From Rhynchopus euleeides (taxonomy: Eukaryota; Euglenozoa; Diplonemea; Diplonemida; Diplonemidae): 64,000 nucleotides of DNA. Position 1 is the stretch's first letter. Each line of letters begins with the position of its first letter. A program made the translations under genes and the position numbers. The notes beneath the pieces are model-generated. The model worked only from the letters and a program-made list of their open reading frames with translations. It had not been told where the DNA came from and made no database searches. The DNA lies in the NCBI GenBank assembly GCA_963210315.1, contig OY723275.1:1302001-1366000 (forward strand), in the 5' to 3' direction. Shown one piece after another: positions 35,201-45,739 of the stretch.

Positions 35201-35262
35201 CTCCGATTGTGCGCGATGCGATACAGAACTCTCTAACCCAGGTGCAGGCGACTTGCTTGTAG
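32244..35262 (+). CDS. Gln/His-rich and helical protein, unknown function (three exons)
   Basis: Exons 32244-34313, 34364-34564 and 34693-35262 join in phase 0 to 946 residues. The first 215 residues are low-complexity and rich in Gln, His and Pro. A coiled coil spans about 220-310. The region 330 to 900 is an ordered, mainly helical domain (for example VGGLHLSAAVFDQADVLEYE and LLHQVSALHLLFCPPLRS). A basic stretch, SPSRKRRLAQGDSPRKRMR near 785-805, looks like a bipartite nuclear localisation signal. Exon 3 continues helical to a natural stop. I do not recognise the family. The Gln-rich N-terminus and nuclear signal would suit a nuclear regulatory protein, but that is inference. A 42-nt intron-like segment lies inside exon 2 at 34471-34512. 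Confidence 0.75.
34314..34363 (+). other. Intron 1 of the Gln/His-rich gene
   Basis: 50 nt, donor GTATGC and acceptor GCCACACAG, phase 0; the shortest intron in the window. Removing it joins ...NALKR to LQDVASRFEA and opens the frame through exon 2. Confidence 0.78.
34565..34692 (+). other. Intron 2 of the Gln/His-rich gene
   Basis: 128 nt, donor GTATGT and acceptor CCACCACAG, phase 0. It joins ...VVQAIVQ to NEEYKELRGF. Confidence 0.88.
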
Positions 35263-35500
35263 TGACATTATGTATCGGCATGCCTGCTGTGTGTGGCCAT
35301 CGCTGCACCACACGGGCCGCATGACTGTAGGATTGGAAGAGGCGCGGTTCATAGAGATTACTGAGTCAGGCGGCCTGCCCCTTTGTTGGTTGTCTTTTTG
35401 CATTGCCTAAGTGAGGGCGGATCGCATTGTTTGTTTGCAAGGGCAGAAGCGAACCTTTATCCACCACAAACCGTGCAGAAGTCTGGGCGGTGGCATAGAA

Positions 35501-37163
35501 ATGTCTGATTGGCCCATCCCGGTCGGGCCCAGCGCCCGACAAGCAACAGTGTTGACTACAAAGGGTATGTTGTGTCGAGCTGGCGTTGCGCTGCGTCGTG
35601 CCGTGCTGTGCCGTGCCCCCTCCACGCTCACCACACACCACACAGGGGTCTCAAAGGAGGAGCGCCTCGAGAACCAGCTGGCACAGCTGCACAATGAACA
35701 CGTCGAAAAGGTCCGGGAGGTATGTCTGTTGCCGAGAAGCCTTTGGAGGCGGGGTGGTGCCCAGCCCTACGGGCTGCTGCGAGGCATGGGATGGAGCGCA
35801 ACTGCCCGATAGCGTTATCCTGACAACCCACACCACCACCACTCCACAGATGCAGACGCAGATCTATGAGACCCGCAGCGAATGCAGTGAGCTGCAGTCA
35901 GAGGTGTCAAAGCTTGAAGTCTTCCTTCAGAACGAGACGTCAGCGAAGGAACGTGCGATGCAGGAGCTGGAAAAGATGCGGGCAGCGCTGAAGGCTGCGG
36001 AGGCAGCGGCGGAAGCGGCGGGCCACGAGCGCGAGGTGCAGGAGTCGCTTCTCAGCTCTTTCGGCGACAGGGTCGCAGCCGAGGGCGGTGAGACGGCAGA
36101 ACTGCGTGAGGAGCTCGCCAGGAAGGAGCTGGAGGTGTCGCTCTCCGCCCTGCGTGCCGACAACGCCAAGCTGCAGGCCGACATGGAGAAGCTCCGCGCC
36201 GTGGGCGTCGAGGAGGCGGAGGCAAAGGGGGCCGAGCTGGACATCCAGAACGCCAAGCTCTCCGAGCAGCTGGAGCAGCTGGAGGAGCACTGCCTCCTGC
36301 AGCAGCAGCTCCGCCGCGACGCGCAGCTGGAGACATCCCGCCTCAACACAGAGCTTGCGAATCTGAAGGACTCTTCGGAGCGCAACGTGAGCGACGCCAT
36401 CGCCAGGCAGAAGGGCCTCCAGGAAGAGCTGACGCAGGCACAGCGCCGCTGCCTCAACGCACAGCGGCAGCTGGATGAGATGCGCATCGCAAACTCCAGC
36501 GTCAACAGCGCACCCAGTGCCGCCCCGTCGCCCCCTCCACCCGCCACACCCACCGCCACCGCTTCCACCAACACATACACCCCTGTGTGCCACCGGGGGA
36601 CCTGCACAGACGAGATGCCGCAACCAACGCAGACGCCTTCCCCTGAGTTCCCCGTGGTGTCCGTGGCTGACCTGCTCCAACAAATCGACGACCTGAAGGC
36701 GGGCCTGGCTCGAGCCTCCGTGAGGGTCACCCTCGCGGATGAGCTCGAGGCTGAGGCGGACGCGCTGCGCCGCGAGAATGCCCTGGCCCGCGAGATGGGG
36801 TCTGAGCTGCAGAAGCTGAAGCAGGAGAACAAACGCCTCGTGCAGGAGCTGCGGGGGGACGGCGGGGCGGGGGCTGCGCTTGTCCCACTCCCTAACCACA
36901 AGGGCCTGCCGGTGGCAGCCGTGAGAGATGAGGTGCTGGGGGCGCTGCAGTCCGTCACAGAGATGCTGGGCGGGCTGGAGAAGCTGAAGCGGCACAGCTC
37001 CTCGTCGGAAGAGGAGTGCGCCTTCATGCGTGCCCTGCTGCATAAGACAAGCATGATGCTCCGGCAGCTGGAGCGGGAGAAGGATTACAGCAAGGTCCTC
37101 TCCGCATTCCAGGCGACGCAGCGGCGCCTCCAGAAGCTGGTCACAAGGCTCGGGTCCTCTTAG
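35501..37163 (+). CDS. Coiled-coil protein (three exons)
   Basis: Exons 35501-35564, 35646-35719 and 35850-37163 join in frame to 483 residues. Apart from about 20 N-terminal residues and a Pro/Ala/Thr-rich linker near 265-320, the protein is almost entirely long coiled coil (EERLENQLAQLHNEHVEKVR at the exon 2 start; KLSEQLEQLEEHCLLQQQL in exon 3). A final helical segment ends RRLQKLVTRLGSS. No catalytic motif is present; a cytoskeletal, basal-body or tethering role is typical for such proteins but unproven. The start follows CCGTGCAG at 35471-35478. Both introns fit the GTATGT...CACAG pattern and the phases match, which supports the two small exons strongly. Confidence 0.78.
35565..35645 (+). 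other. Intron 1 of the coiled-coil gene
   Basis: 81 nt, donor GTATGT and acceptor ACCACACAG. Phase 1: G plus GG rebuilds a Gly codon before VSKEERLE. Confidence 0.82.
35720..35849 (+). other. Intron 2 of the coiled-coil gene
   Basis: 130 nt, donor GTATGT and acceptor CACTCCACAG, phase 0. It joins ...EKVRE to MQTQIYET so that the coiled-coil heptads continue. Confidence 0.88.
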
Positions 37164-38754
37164 GTGCTGCGCCATGCCCTCAAAGCTGCCTGTCCCACTG
37201 GGGGATGTGAGGGAAGTTTCGTTCTGTGCCAACCTACTTCGTGAGAGGTGGCCCAGGAATTCCAACTTCTCAGCGAACTCCCTCTCTCACTGGGTAGGGG
37301 AGAGAGGCCGGCGAGTGGGCTTCCTGTGATGCTGTATCACGTGAGGCCGAGGGGGGGGGGGTGTGAGGCGTCTGAATGTTGTTTTGAGGCGAATCCTCCC
37401 CTTCCACCCTTCCCCCCCGTCCCTCTTTTATTAGCTCAAAGGAACCCCGTGGTGGTGGTTGGTGGTGTGCGTGTCGTATCGTGATGGCGCGTCTCTATAC
37501 AATTTTCTCAAAAAAAATAGGCTGAAACAGAAGTATGATGCCGCATATCTGCGTGTGTTCCACGGTGTCAGCCCTTTCTGCACCACACCCACCCACCTAA
37601 CCTATCCTTGCTATCTCAACACCTGCACCGCAGAGCAGGGCCGGTTTCGATCCGTTGTGTCGTGTTTTCGTGCCGTGTTTGCTCAAGCTCGGGCTCCACA
37701 GGGAGCAACCTGGTGGTGACCTGTCCACTCTCGGTGGAGGTCATCGCCCCCCGTGTCCCCCTCCGGTGGTGGGCCTCGGGATCTGGGAGGTGGTGGCGGT
37801 GGTGGTGGTGAGTTTCCATCTTGCCACACGTCCCGCCCGCCCCCTGACTGCCTGCCCTTTCATCGTCTCCCCCCCCCCCCCCTCGTTCTCGTATCCTTTT
37901 CTGAATCCGACTGGTTCGATTTTCCTTTACTGCGTTCGTACACCCATCGGCTGCTGATATTAGTTCCGTTCTTTGTGTCCGCATGGAGGGGGGTGGGGTG
38001 AAGGGGGATGGAAGAAGAATCAAGTGCCTCACAATATGCCCCCAATACCGGAGACTCTGGGTGTGGGTGTGTGGGCACAGTGGGTTGCGGAAGTAGCTGC
38101 AACGCACAAACCGGTGGAGTAGGCGTGTATACCCGTGTAATACATAGAGCGCTGTACGGTAAGGGGTGATGCAAGGCAATGTGCTATATATAGGCAACTG
38201 GCTCTGCATGTCTCTTTCGCGCACTGCCTTCGCTGCCGGCTGACCCCACCGCGCATTGGGAACGAACATCCATTTCCTAGCTTTGTTTGATACCGTTGCT
38301 GGCGTGCGAAGTGGTCATCACACTGAGTGCCCCGGTGGCCCTGCGCATGCACCTGGTCGTGCAAGGCAGCTATTCCTGTCCATATTACACGCCAACCAGG
38401 GTGGTGGGTTGGGGCGTTGCGGGCATGTGATGCGTGCCCCCCCCTCCACGCCCTGCTGCAAACGAGTTGCCTGTGACAAGCCGAAGGTGATGGAGAGAGG
38501 CCGGGCACCCCCACCACCCCTTGTGATTTTTGTGCACTTGCCGTCCAGTCTTCGGGTGTTCTTTTCTCTGTGCCCACATCGGCCTCCCACCACTTCTGAC
38601 CCGGTTTCACACTTCACCCCCTGCAGGCGATACACACAGGTTGTGGGATCGGGGTGAGCCTTGCTTCCCCAGACGCTCCCACCATACGCTGCCGCGAGGG
38701 CACATTTTCATAGAGCTCCCTCCCCCCCCCAGCGCAGCTCGCCGGGCGGAGGAA
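37164..38754. other. Intergenic region
   Basis: About 1.6 kb with no supportable gene. Poly-C (near 37868-37882) and GGT-rich runs are present. A textbook pyrimidine tract, CTCCCTCCCCCCCCCCAG at 38715-38732, is the likely trans-splice acceptor 22 bases before the next ATG. Confidence 0.55.
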
Positions 38755-40377
38755 ATGGACAACGAAGAGTGGGGCTGCCATGAGGGCATCCTGCAGAAGC
38801 TGGGCGGCGGTGTCATCAAGCGCCACCAGGAGCGATGGTTCGAGCTGCGCAAGGGCGTGCTTCACTACTACTCCGCGAAGCCCCTCGGGAAGGTGGACCT
38901 GGCAGGCGCTGCGATAGACAGCCAAGGCTCGCACAGCTGGACCATCTCTGGGCCCGGCATGCGGCATAGCTACACGCTGAAGGGTTCTAACGAGGGCGAG
39001 AAGGCTGTGTGGATGGCCCGCCTGCAGCAGTCCATCACAAGCCGCAACAACGAGAGGAAACGCTCCATGTCGGACGGGCTGATGCCGTCGGGCTTCTCCA
39101 ACCCCTCCGAGAGCTGCAGCACCTCCCTCGACCACACCGCCACCAGCTTCATGCAGAGCGGGCACAACACGGTGACCGACTCGCCCCCTCTGCACCCGCA
39201 GCGCCACACCCCTTCCGCCTCTCCCAGCCGCCCGTCCTCCGCAGTGGAGACGGAGCTCGCCAACCTGCGCGCCCGGGTTGAGGAGCTGAGCGCACAGAAC
39301 ACACGCCTGCAGGAGCAGATTGACAACGCACCCCCGCCCTCCTGCACGCAGTGCGCCCACTGCACCGTGGAGAGGAAACGGCAGCAGACCAACGGGGTGC
39401 ACAACAGCGAGGCGAGTGGGGAGACGGTGCTCAACAACGGGAGTGCCAACTCATCCGAAGGGTTTTTCTCCGGGATGCGGAGTGGGGATGACAGCATCGA
39501 GCTGAAGCCGGACATCCTGGAGGATGACCATGCCACGCTGGACCAGCTGCGATCGTACATCGCAGAGCAGCGGGAAGACCAGAAGCTGCGGAAGGAGGAG
39601 ATGAGCCGACAGCTGGGCTTCGAGAGGGAGGAGCAGCGCACGCTCCGCGCAGACCTGTGCCAGGAGATCGACCGCCTGCGCGAGGAGCTGCGGGCGACGT
39701 ACATCCGGATGTCTTCTGCGGAGGAGCAGTCGGAGGAGCTGCTCACGCGCGCCATCGCCGCCTCTCAGTTCACCACCTCCATGAGCAACGAGGCGGGGAG
39801 CACACCGCCCCTCGAGAGGGAGAAGCTGCGCAAGGCGATGCATCTCCGCTCCCGCTCTGCCGACTTCGACGGGCTTCCCGACGGCTTCCAGCGTGACACG
39901 CAGGGGCTTGTGACGCACGCCCCGGAGGGGCAGCTGCAGGTCAAGTTGGAGCAGAAGATGGTGCAGAAGTATATCGAGCTGAAGAAGGTTCTCCACGACC
40001 TGCAGGATGTTGGGATCGAGCGGGTGGAGCACGTTGTTGTCATCAAGAAGTATGCCGAGGATGAGAAGCTCGGGGTGTGCTTTAAGAAGCCGAACAACAT
40101 TGTGAAGTCTGTTGCGCCGAAGCTGCCAGCTGCGCGGTGCGGCATTAAGCCCGGGATGATTATCGTCGCGGTGGATGGCATGGCGACACCGACACACGAC
40201 AAGGTGCTTTCGGCCCTCGTCGAATATAAGAAGACCTTTGAGGTTATCGTGAGCGAGCCGCTCACAGAGCTCACGGCGCGCGTGGAGGGGAACACTCTTC
40301 TGGCTGAAGAGCGTGAAGCGATTCTCCTCGAAAACGACTGCCTCCGGAAACAGCTCCAAGCAGCAGGCCTCCGGTGA
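38755..40377 (+). CDS. PH-coiled coil-PDZ protein
   Basis: Encodes 540 residues from ATG 38755. Residues about 6-100 are a pleckstrin-homology domain (HEGILQKLGGGVIKRHQERW at its start and a closing helix KAVWMARLQQSI), expected to bind phosphoinositides or a protein partner. A Ser-rich linker follows, then coiled coils at about 160-185 and 255-340. Residues about 425-505 resemble a PDZ domain (LGVCFKKPNNIVKSVAPKLP, with AARCGIKPGMIIVAVDG matching the GLKxGDxIxxVNG strand). The carboxylate-binding loop is atypical (LGVCF). A short C-terminal helix ends the protein. The layout suggests a membrane-linked adaptor. The start is well supported by the pyrimidine tract just upstream. Confidence 0.88.
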   Translation: MDNEEWGCHEGILQKLGGGVIKRHQERWFELRKGVLHYYSAKPLGKVDLAGAAIDSQGSHSWTISGPGMRHSYTLKGSNEGEKAVWMARLQQSITSRNNERKRSMSDGLMPSGFSNPSESCSTSLDHTATSFMQSGHNTVTDSPPLHPQRHTPSASPSRPSSAVETELANLRARVEELSAQNTRLQEQIDNAPPPSCTQCAHCTVERKRQQTNGVHNSEASGETVLNNGSANSSEGFFSGMRSGDDSIELKPDILEDDHATLDQLRSYIAEQREDQKLRKEEMSRQLGFEREEQRTLRADLCQEIDRLREELRATYIRMSSAEEQSEELLTRAIAASQFTTSMSNEAGSTPPLEREKLRKAMHLRSRSADFDGLPDGFQRDTQGLVTHAPEGQLQVKLEQKMVQKYIELKKVLHDLQDVGIERVEHVVVIKKYAEDEKLGVCFKKPNNIVKSVAPKLPAARCGIKPGMIIVAVDGMATPTHDKVLSALVEYKKTFEVIVSEPLTELTARVEGNTLLAEEREAILLENDCLRKQLQAAGLR

Positions 40378-40902
40378 TCAACCCAGGGTGGACCGGTGCT
40401 CTTTCTTCTTCAAACCATATTGCGGTAAAATGCATGAGGGGCCTTCGCTCAACGGTGCAGATCAGTGAGTCGATAGCGTATCAGTTCTCATGCGTTAGTC
40501 TTTCGTGGACTTTCTGCACGATGCAGGTCCGCTAATCCAATACAGCCAACGCTCAGCGGTGCAGAACAGTGAGTCACCTCACAAAACGGGGGGTCAAAAC
40601 TGACACAGTTCGACACAGAGCGAAGGCCCCGATGGTGCTTTGAGGGTCGGTGCGCGAAATGCACGGGAGGGCCGGGGGTGGGTGGGTAAAAGCCAGTGAT
40701 GCAATTGTGTGGGATGCACACCACACAGTGTGATGCTGGTGCTGATGGCTGGGGGGGGGGGTGTGGTGGTGGACGAGGTGCTGTGTTCTGGAATGAAGGG
40801 TTCGGTTATGGGGCTTGGTGATCCGCTGAATGCAGCACCGCCACCATGCCACACACACACACACCCCGGACTGCCCCCCCTGGAGCCAGACGGAACGCGA
40901 AG
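40378..40902. other. Intergenic region
   Basis: No gene is seen apart from a possible longer N-terminus of the next small gene (ATG at 40846). A G run lies near 40751-40760 and an (AC)n run near 40851-40864. Confidence 0.5.
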
Positions 40903-41193
40903 ATGCTTACCTGCGCTCTGCACTGGAAACCCCGCTGCGTGGACTGCCGGCGCCGGCGCCTCTCGGAAGAGGACTGCTGCCGGGACCACCACGGGAAGAA
41001 CGACGGCTTGCAAGTCACCATGGAATTTTGCAAGACGCATCGCATGGGCCGGTGCGGGGACTGCCACAGCAGTGCGAAATCACTCACACACTGTTGCGGC
41101 ACGCACCACGCTGGCTATGCCTCACGCCCTCCTCGGAGTGGCACTGAGTTGGCCCCACACTCTAACCCGAGTGGGGCATCCGCTGTGACGTAG
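40903..41193 (+). CDS. Small Cys/His-repeat protein related to the retrotransposon tail
   Basis: Encodes 96 residues from ATG 40903 (115 if an in-frame ATG at 40846 is used). It contains two tandem units of C-x2-H-x4-C-x2-C-xn-CC-x2-HH: CALHWKPRCVDC...EEDCCRDHH and CKTHRMGRCGDC...THCCGTHH. The unit is the same as the three in the retrotransposon tail at 27705-27998, with shared words KP(R/K)C, (E/M)EDCCR-HH, DGL and THR..RCG.C.SS. Spacing resembles a compact B-box-like zinc module; zinc binding is inferred. A short Ser/Pro/Thr tail follows. It could be a domesticated element fragment, a captured host gene, or a truncated element copy. + strand like the cellular genes. Confidence 0.65.
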   Translation: MLTCALHWKPRCVDCRRRRLSEEDCCRDHHGKNDGLQVTMEFCKTHRMGRCGDCHSSAKSLTHCCGTHHAGYASRPPRSGTELAPHSNPSGASAVT

Positions 41194-41476
41194 GGGTGGG
41201 CGGGGAGTGGGCACAGATCCGCGCAGGGTTACCCACTTAAAACCACTATCACTACACACACACACCCCTATCCCCACCCCCCTCATCTGGGGCCATGGGG
41301 TCGCGGTGCTTTTTTGTAATTGTGTTTTCTTTTTCGAACCGTATGACTACCATGTCCAACGAGTTGTTATTTTTGTTACTCCAGCCCATCGCCAACTGGC
41401 GCGAGGGAAGAGGAAGAATCTTTCTTGGACGCCACGCAACTTTTTTTCACGCACGCCCGGTTACGGTAATCACTTT
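41194..41476. other. Spacer
   Basis: No gene is seen. AC- and T-rich. Confidence 0.4.
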
Positions 41477-41580
41477 TTTCTCACGCTTTTTACTTTTTTC
41501 TCACGCCTTTTTCTTTTTTCTCACGCTTTTTTCTTTTTTCTCACGCTTTTTTTCTTTTTTTTCACGCTTTTTTTGGCGTG
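41477..41580. repeat. Short tandem repeat, about 20-bp unit
   Basis: About five copies of a unit resembling TCACGCTTTTTNCTTTTTTC, ending with an inverted partner GGCGTGAAAAAAAA at 41574-41587. Related TTTTTTCTCACGGCGTGAA text recurs at about 42132-42150. Confidence 0.75.
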
Positions 41581-43079
41581 AAAAAAAAGTCCGTACAGTG
41601 ATTTTCTGGAAGGGACCTGCGGCTGATTTTGTGAATGCACAAATCAGGCCTGAGCGGGTCTGCAGGTCACCAGGTCGGCTGCGGGGTGGGTTGGTGCGGT
41701 GGGTTCATCGGCCACGCTATCCAGCTCCCCCCGACCTCTGCCCAGAGCCAGAAGCGCAGCACCCCGCGGCGTGAGAAGTACGATCACCGCAAGCAGATAG
41801 ACCTTTTAGGAGTGTATGCTGCATACCGTGTCGCACAGCAGGTAATGGTTCTTCACGGTGAACCACAGGTCAACCAGCAGAACCAGGGATCCCCAGGAAG
41901 ACGAAGCTGTCGAGGGCAAATCAGAACGAGATGAGGTGTGACTCGCCGTTCTTGAGGGCGGAATACCCCAGACTTGGCGCTCTGGACGACATCCCCTGTG
42001 GAGTCGATCTCAGTCAGGAGGTGGTACAGCCTGGAACCTCTGTATATTGGTGTTCTCAGACATACTCACATGAGCAACCTCAAAAATGGGGCACAGTTTT
42101 TCGTTTTCACGGTAATAAAGCGATTTTACGGTTTTTTCTCACGGCGTGAAGAGAAAAAACGACCAAAAGGCGGTTTTGGCGTTCAAAAGTTGCGTATTGT
42201 GCAAGAAAAACATGTCATCACCTTGAAAAGTACGGTAAAATCGACTCGGTTGGGGTTCGACGGCCACTCGGGGCCTTCGGCCCCTCGTGGCCGTCTCACC
42301 CCACCTCGTCGATTTTACCGTACTTTGTTTTCACGGTAATAAATAGTTATTCTGTGCCTTTTTATGGGGAGAATGGTGGTGGTAGCACAGGCAGGTCTCT
42401 TCTTTGTTTCCTGTGTTGATATTTTCACTCATCCCCTTACCCCTGGCTTTTTTGAGACCCGGTTCCTGGGGGAGGGGGGGATGGGGGATGGACAAACCGG
42501 CTCACGATGGTCGCGAATTTACTTGCATAGAACAGCCGAAGAGGGTGAGGGTGTGACGGTGTGGGTTGGGGGGGGGGGGGGAAGACGGGTGGAGGCCTTC
42601 GCCTCTGTGAAGTGCAGAAAACAGCGAGCGCCTTTTTCTCCCTGCCTAAAGTATACAGAGTGGAGGCAACTCACTGGCGCGGGGGGAGGGGGAGGGGGGC
42701 TGCTGGAGATTGTTTTTCTGACACAGTGGGAGAGGGGGGGGGGGACGGCTCACTCCGCAACCCCCCCCCCCCCCTCCCCCTTTTTGTCTCGCTGCGGTGT
42801 GGTGTTGATTTGTCGCCAACACCGCACCGCAGCAACAGCCGTTCCTATCTGGAGGAGGTTTGTGGGAGGAGACTGGGAAGGCCCGCCTCCACCTCTCGCC
42901 CCTTTCCCCCGCACCCCTCCTCCCCCTACCGACTGGCCCGTTTTTTTGTGCTGAACGGAGTAATTATACTTACCCCCTTCCCCCCCAATCCCTTGTGTGG
43001 GTCTACCGTCCGTCTCAGAACTCATCCCAGTTGTCTCTCGGCGGTTTCTGGTTCCTCCCCCTCCCCCCCCCCCCCCCCC
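41581..43079. other. Gene-free repeat-flanked region
   Basis: No supportable gene. The word TTTTCACGGTAATAAA occurs at about 42099-42120 and again near 42329-42344. Several poly-G and poly-C runs lie near 42570, 42735, 42763 and 43060-43079. Confidence 0.5.
42227..42326. repeat. Perfect-arm hairpin of 100 bp
   Basis: Outer arms AAAGTACGGTAAAATCGAC (42227-42245) and its exact complement (42308-42326). An inner hairpin GACGGCCAC...GTGGCCGTC is centred on GGGGCCTTCGGCCCC. It could be a small MITE or a cruciform-forming repeat. Confidence 0.8.
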
Positions 43080-43110
43080 TAGGGGGGGTCAAATGCCACC
43101 CTTTTACGTG

Positions 43111-44210
43111 GACAAACACGATTTTTCAAAAAACCGGCGCAGAGGCCCCAAAGCCCCCGTAAACCCTCCAAACCCCCCCAGATCGGTCCGGAAACCCATC
43201 GAACCCCACTTTTCCACCATTCCGGGCACCTCAGGTGCCCGAATTGGGGTACCTAAATTTTGTGCCACCGTTTGGTACCGGACAGTGCCACTGTGTGGGA
43301 GGTTGGAAAAGAAAATGCCCCAACACACCACATCTGAGGGTTGCAATGCATGTTGCTTGCCAACCACGTCATCCGGTGGGTGTCAGGCGCTATGTAGGTG
43401 GCATTAGCCAGGTCTTCGATGAGTTCTGGCTTGTATATGTACCTCCCTGCCACCATGCACCGGGAGGCTGCCTGTAGGTACGGAACAAGTCCAGATGGTC
43501 GTGTGATTCCTGTGCAGCAGTGCTCCACAACCGGGATGTGTTGACAACGACTGTTGCAACACGAGCTGTACATTCCGGGAACACACGAAGTGCGCTGTCG
43601 TGGTACCCATTGTGCCAGAATTGGTAGTTGCTGCGGTCTACTTTGCCTGGCCCAAGAGCACTGGTACTGAACGGTGCAATATGCGTGGCGAGGTGAATGC
43701 AACGGAAGGGCGCAAAGTCAATACAGCTCTCGGATGGCGGGTGGTGGTGCCACTAGTGTGTGACGTTCACTCGAGGATACAACGCATCACAATGAATCAG
43801 CAACCGTGGACCGAGTACAATACGCTCTCTGTGGCTGGTGTGGGGGACAAAGGCAGTGCCTGTGCCGCAGGCAGGGAGGTACATATACAAGCCAGAACAC
43901 ATCGAAGACCTGGCTCATGCCACCTACATAGCGCCTGACACCCACCGGATGACGTGGTTGGCAAGCAACATGCATTGCAACCCTCAGATGTGGTGTGTTG
44001 GGGCATTTTCTTTTCCAACCTCCCACACAGTGGCACTGTCCGGTACCAAACGGTGGCACAAAATTTAGGTACCCCAATTCGGGCACCTGAGGTGCCCGGA
44101 ATGGTGGAAAAGTGGGGTTCGATGGGTTTCCGGACCGATCTGGGGGGGTTTGGAGGGTTTACGGGGGCTTTGGGGCCTCTGCGCCGGTTTTTTGAAAAAT
44201 CGTGTTTGTC
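43111..44210. mobile_element. Long-inverted-repeat element B nested in A
   Basis: Arms of 341 bp (43111-43451 and 43870-44210) match in inverted orientation with only about two differences noticed, around a 418-bp loop. Apparent short open frames in both arms are mirror images of each other and are not genes. The arms start GACAAACACGATTTTTCAAA. The exact insertion boundary in A (between 43094 and 44219) and a target duplication could not be resolved. Confidence 0.85.
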
Positions 44211-44275
44211 ACCCCCATTCACGGTGGGATCTTGTAAATTTTACATGTATAACTACAAGTATAATACATGTATTA

Positions 44276-44604
44276 CCGTATACGTAAATATTATGGAACG
44301 TAAATATTATGGAACGGGCCCATTTTTGGCCGGTCCGTTCCATAATATTTACGTTCCATAATATTTACAGGGCCAGTTGGGGACTCGGTGGTGAGGACGG
44401 CTTGCGTCAGGAATCGCGCGAAAAGTGCACGAGTAGGTCCCGTCAGGGACTCTGTATGCCGTCCGATCACCTGGTCCAAGTCCCCGAGTCGCAGAAAGCC
44501 CTGTAAATATTATGGAACGAAAAAAATCTGGAACGCCAACCCACCAGCGTTCCAAAATATTTACGTTCCATAATATTTACGTTCCAAAATATTTACGTAT
44601 ACGG
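44276..44604. mobile_element. MITE C nested in A, TA target duplication
   Basis: 329 bp with ends CCGTATACGTAAATATT and complement, flanked by TA at 44274-44275 and 44605-44606. The opposite arm of element A, near 45990-46000, carries the uninterrupted sequence with a single TA, so the insertion and its TA duplication are directly visible. Inside are repeated GTAAATATTATGGAACG words in both orientations. A TA duplication is typical of Tc1/mariner-type elements; no transposase is present. Confidence 0.82.
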
Positions 44605-44929
44605 TATACATGTATAATACTTGCATGTCAACTATTATGCATGTATAATACATGTATATGCCTGAAATATACATGTAAAATACATGTATATCAAGTAAAA
44701 ATACATGTATAATACTTGCATGTCAACTATTATACATGTATTTTTACTTGATATACATGTATTTTACATGTATATTTCAGGCATTTACATGTATTTTACA
44801 TGTATAATACTTGTCATGCAAGTATTATACATGTATAATACTTGCATGACAAGTAAAATACTTGCATGCAAGTAAAATACATGTATTTTACTTGCATGCA
44901 AGTATTTTACTTGTCATGCAAGTATTATA

Positions 44930-45739
44930 CCGTAAACGGAAATATTGTGGACCGTAATAAAGGTGAACCGTACTATAGGTGGACCGTAAAAAAGATGGAA
45001 CAAATGGGATTTTTCCGGAACTTGGAACATTTTTACGGTCCACCTATTTTACGGTTGGGATCGTGGACTTGGCGGTTTTTTTTACGAGTTCCTTCGCGAC
45101 GAAGTCGCGAAGGAACCAAGGAAATCGTACGACTGAAGCTGCAGGATTAACACCACAGGGCCTCAGCACAGAGTGTGCGCTCACCATCGTCCGGGAACTG
45201 TTCTCCCACAGTTACTGCAGGGTGTACTACACTAAAGGAGTACGATTTCCCTTAATTTTCCGGGCACTGATTCACGAATTTACATCTGGAGGGAGCCCGG
45301 TGGTCTCAGCTTCTGTCTGCGCGCCCTGCCGTACTGTGGCTGCTTTTGTGGGCTCGTGCAGCAGGTTCTACTTTTACTTCTACCGGAATGCTCCTTGCAT
45401 GGTACTACACTTCTCGAGGTGTGGTGGTGGGTGAGTCTCGAGGTGAGTGGTGGTGATCGTGCCTTTTCCACACGCAGGGAGGACTTGCTTCTCTTGCTGG
45501 TGTTGGTTGCGGTGGTGGAGGGAGGGTCCAAAGCTGGGAGGTCGGGAGGCCTACGTGTGGGTGTCTGCGGCGTGGAGGCCGCAGTCCGCGCCCCGCAACC
45601 CACCAGCCCGCGGGCGAAAATCGCATTGTCTTTTCCATATTCAGTCCCAATAAATGGTGGACCGTAAAAAAGATGGAACGTTTGGCCTTTTTTTGGGAAC
45701 TTGGAACATTTTTACGGTCCACCCTTTTTCCGTTTACGG
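44930..45739. mobile_element. MITE D nested in A, same family as C
   Basis: 810 bp with ends CCGTAAACGG and complement, flanked by TA on both sides (44928-44929, 45740-45741). Sub-terminal GGACCGTAAAAAAGATGGAAC words are repeated in both orientations. The interior (about 45090-45650) is unrelated GC-rich cargo with a hairpin GTTCCTTCGCGAC/GTCGCGAAGGAAC at 45095-45116. The uninterrupted target text TATTATACATGTA occurs elsewhere in element A. Confidence 0.75.
45100..45245. repeat. Diverged dispersed repeat, copy 1
   Basis: Shares ordered words with 58440-58610: AAGGAAA.CGTACG, CTGAAG, AGGATTA, CACAGGGCC, GTGTGCGCTCA, GTTA(C/T)TGCAGG. A first word is also seen near 12072. It lies inside the cargo of element D. 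Confidence 0.45.

Noticed and set aside
35586-35849. Unspliced N-terminus for the coiled-coil gene
   Set aside because: It is Cys/Pro-rich and lies in introns; splicing with GTATGT...CACAG gives a better, coiled-coil-compatible N-terminus.
43253-44222. Matching small frames in opposite orientations in element B
   Set aside because: They are the two copies of the same inverted arm read in mirror image; no domain or start context.
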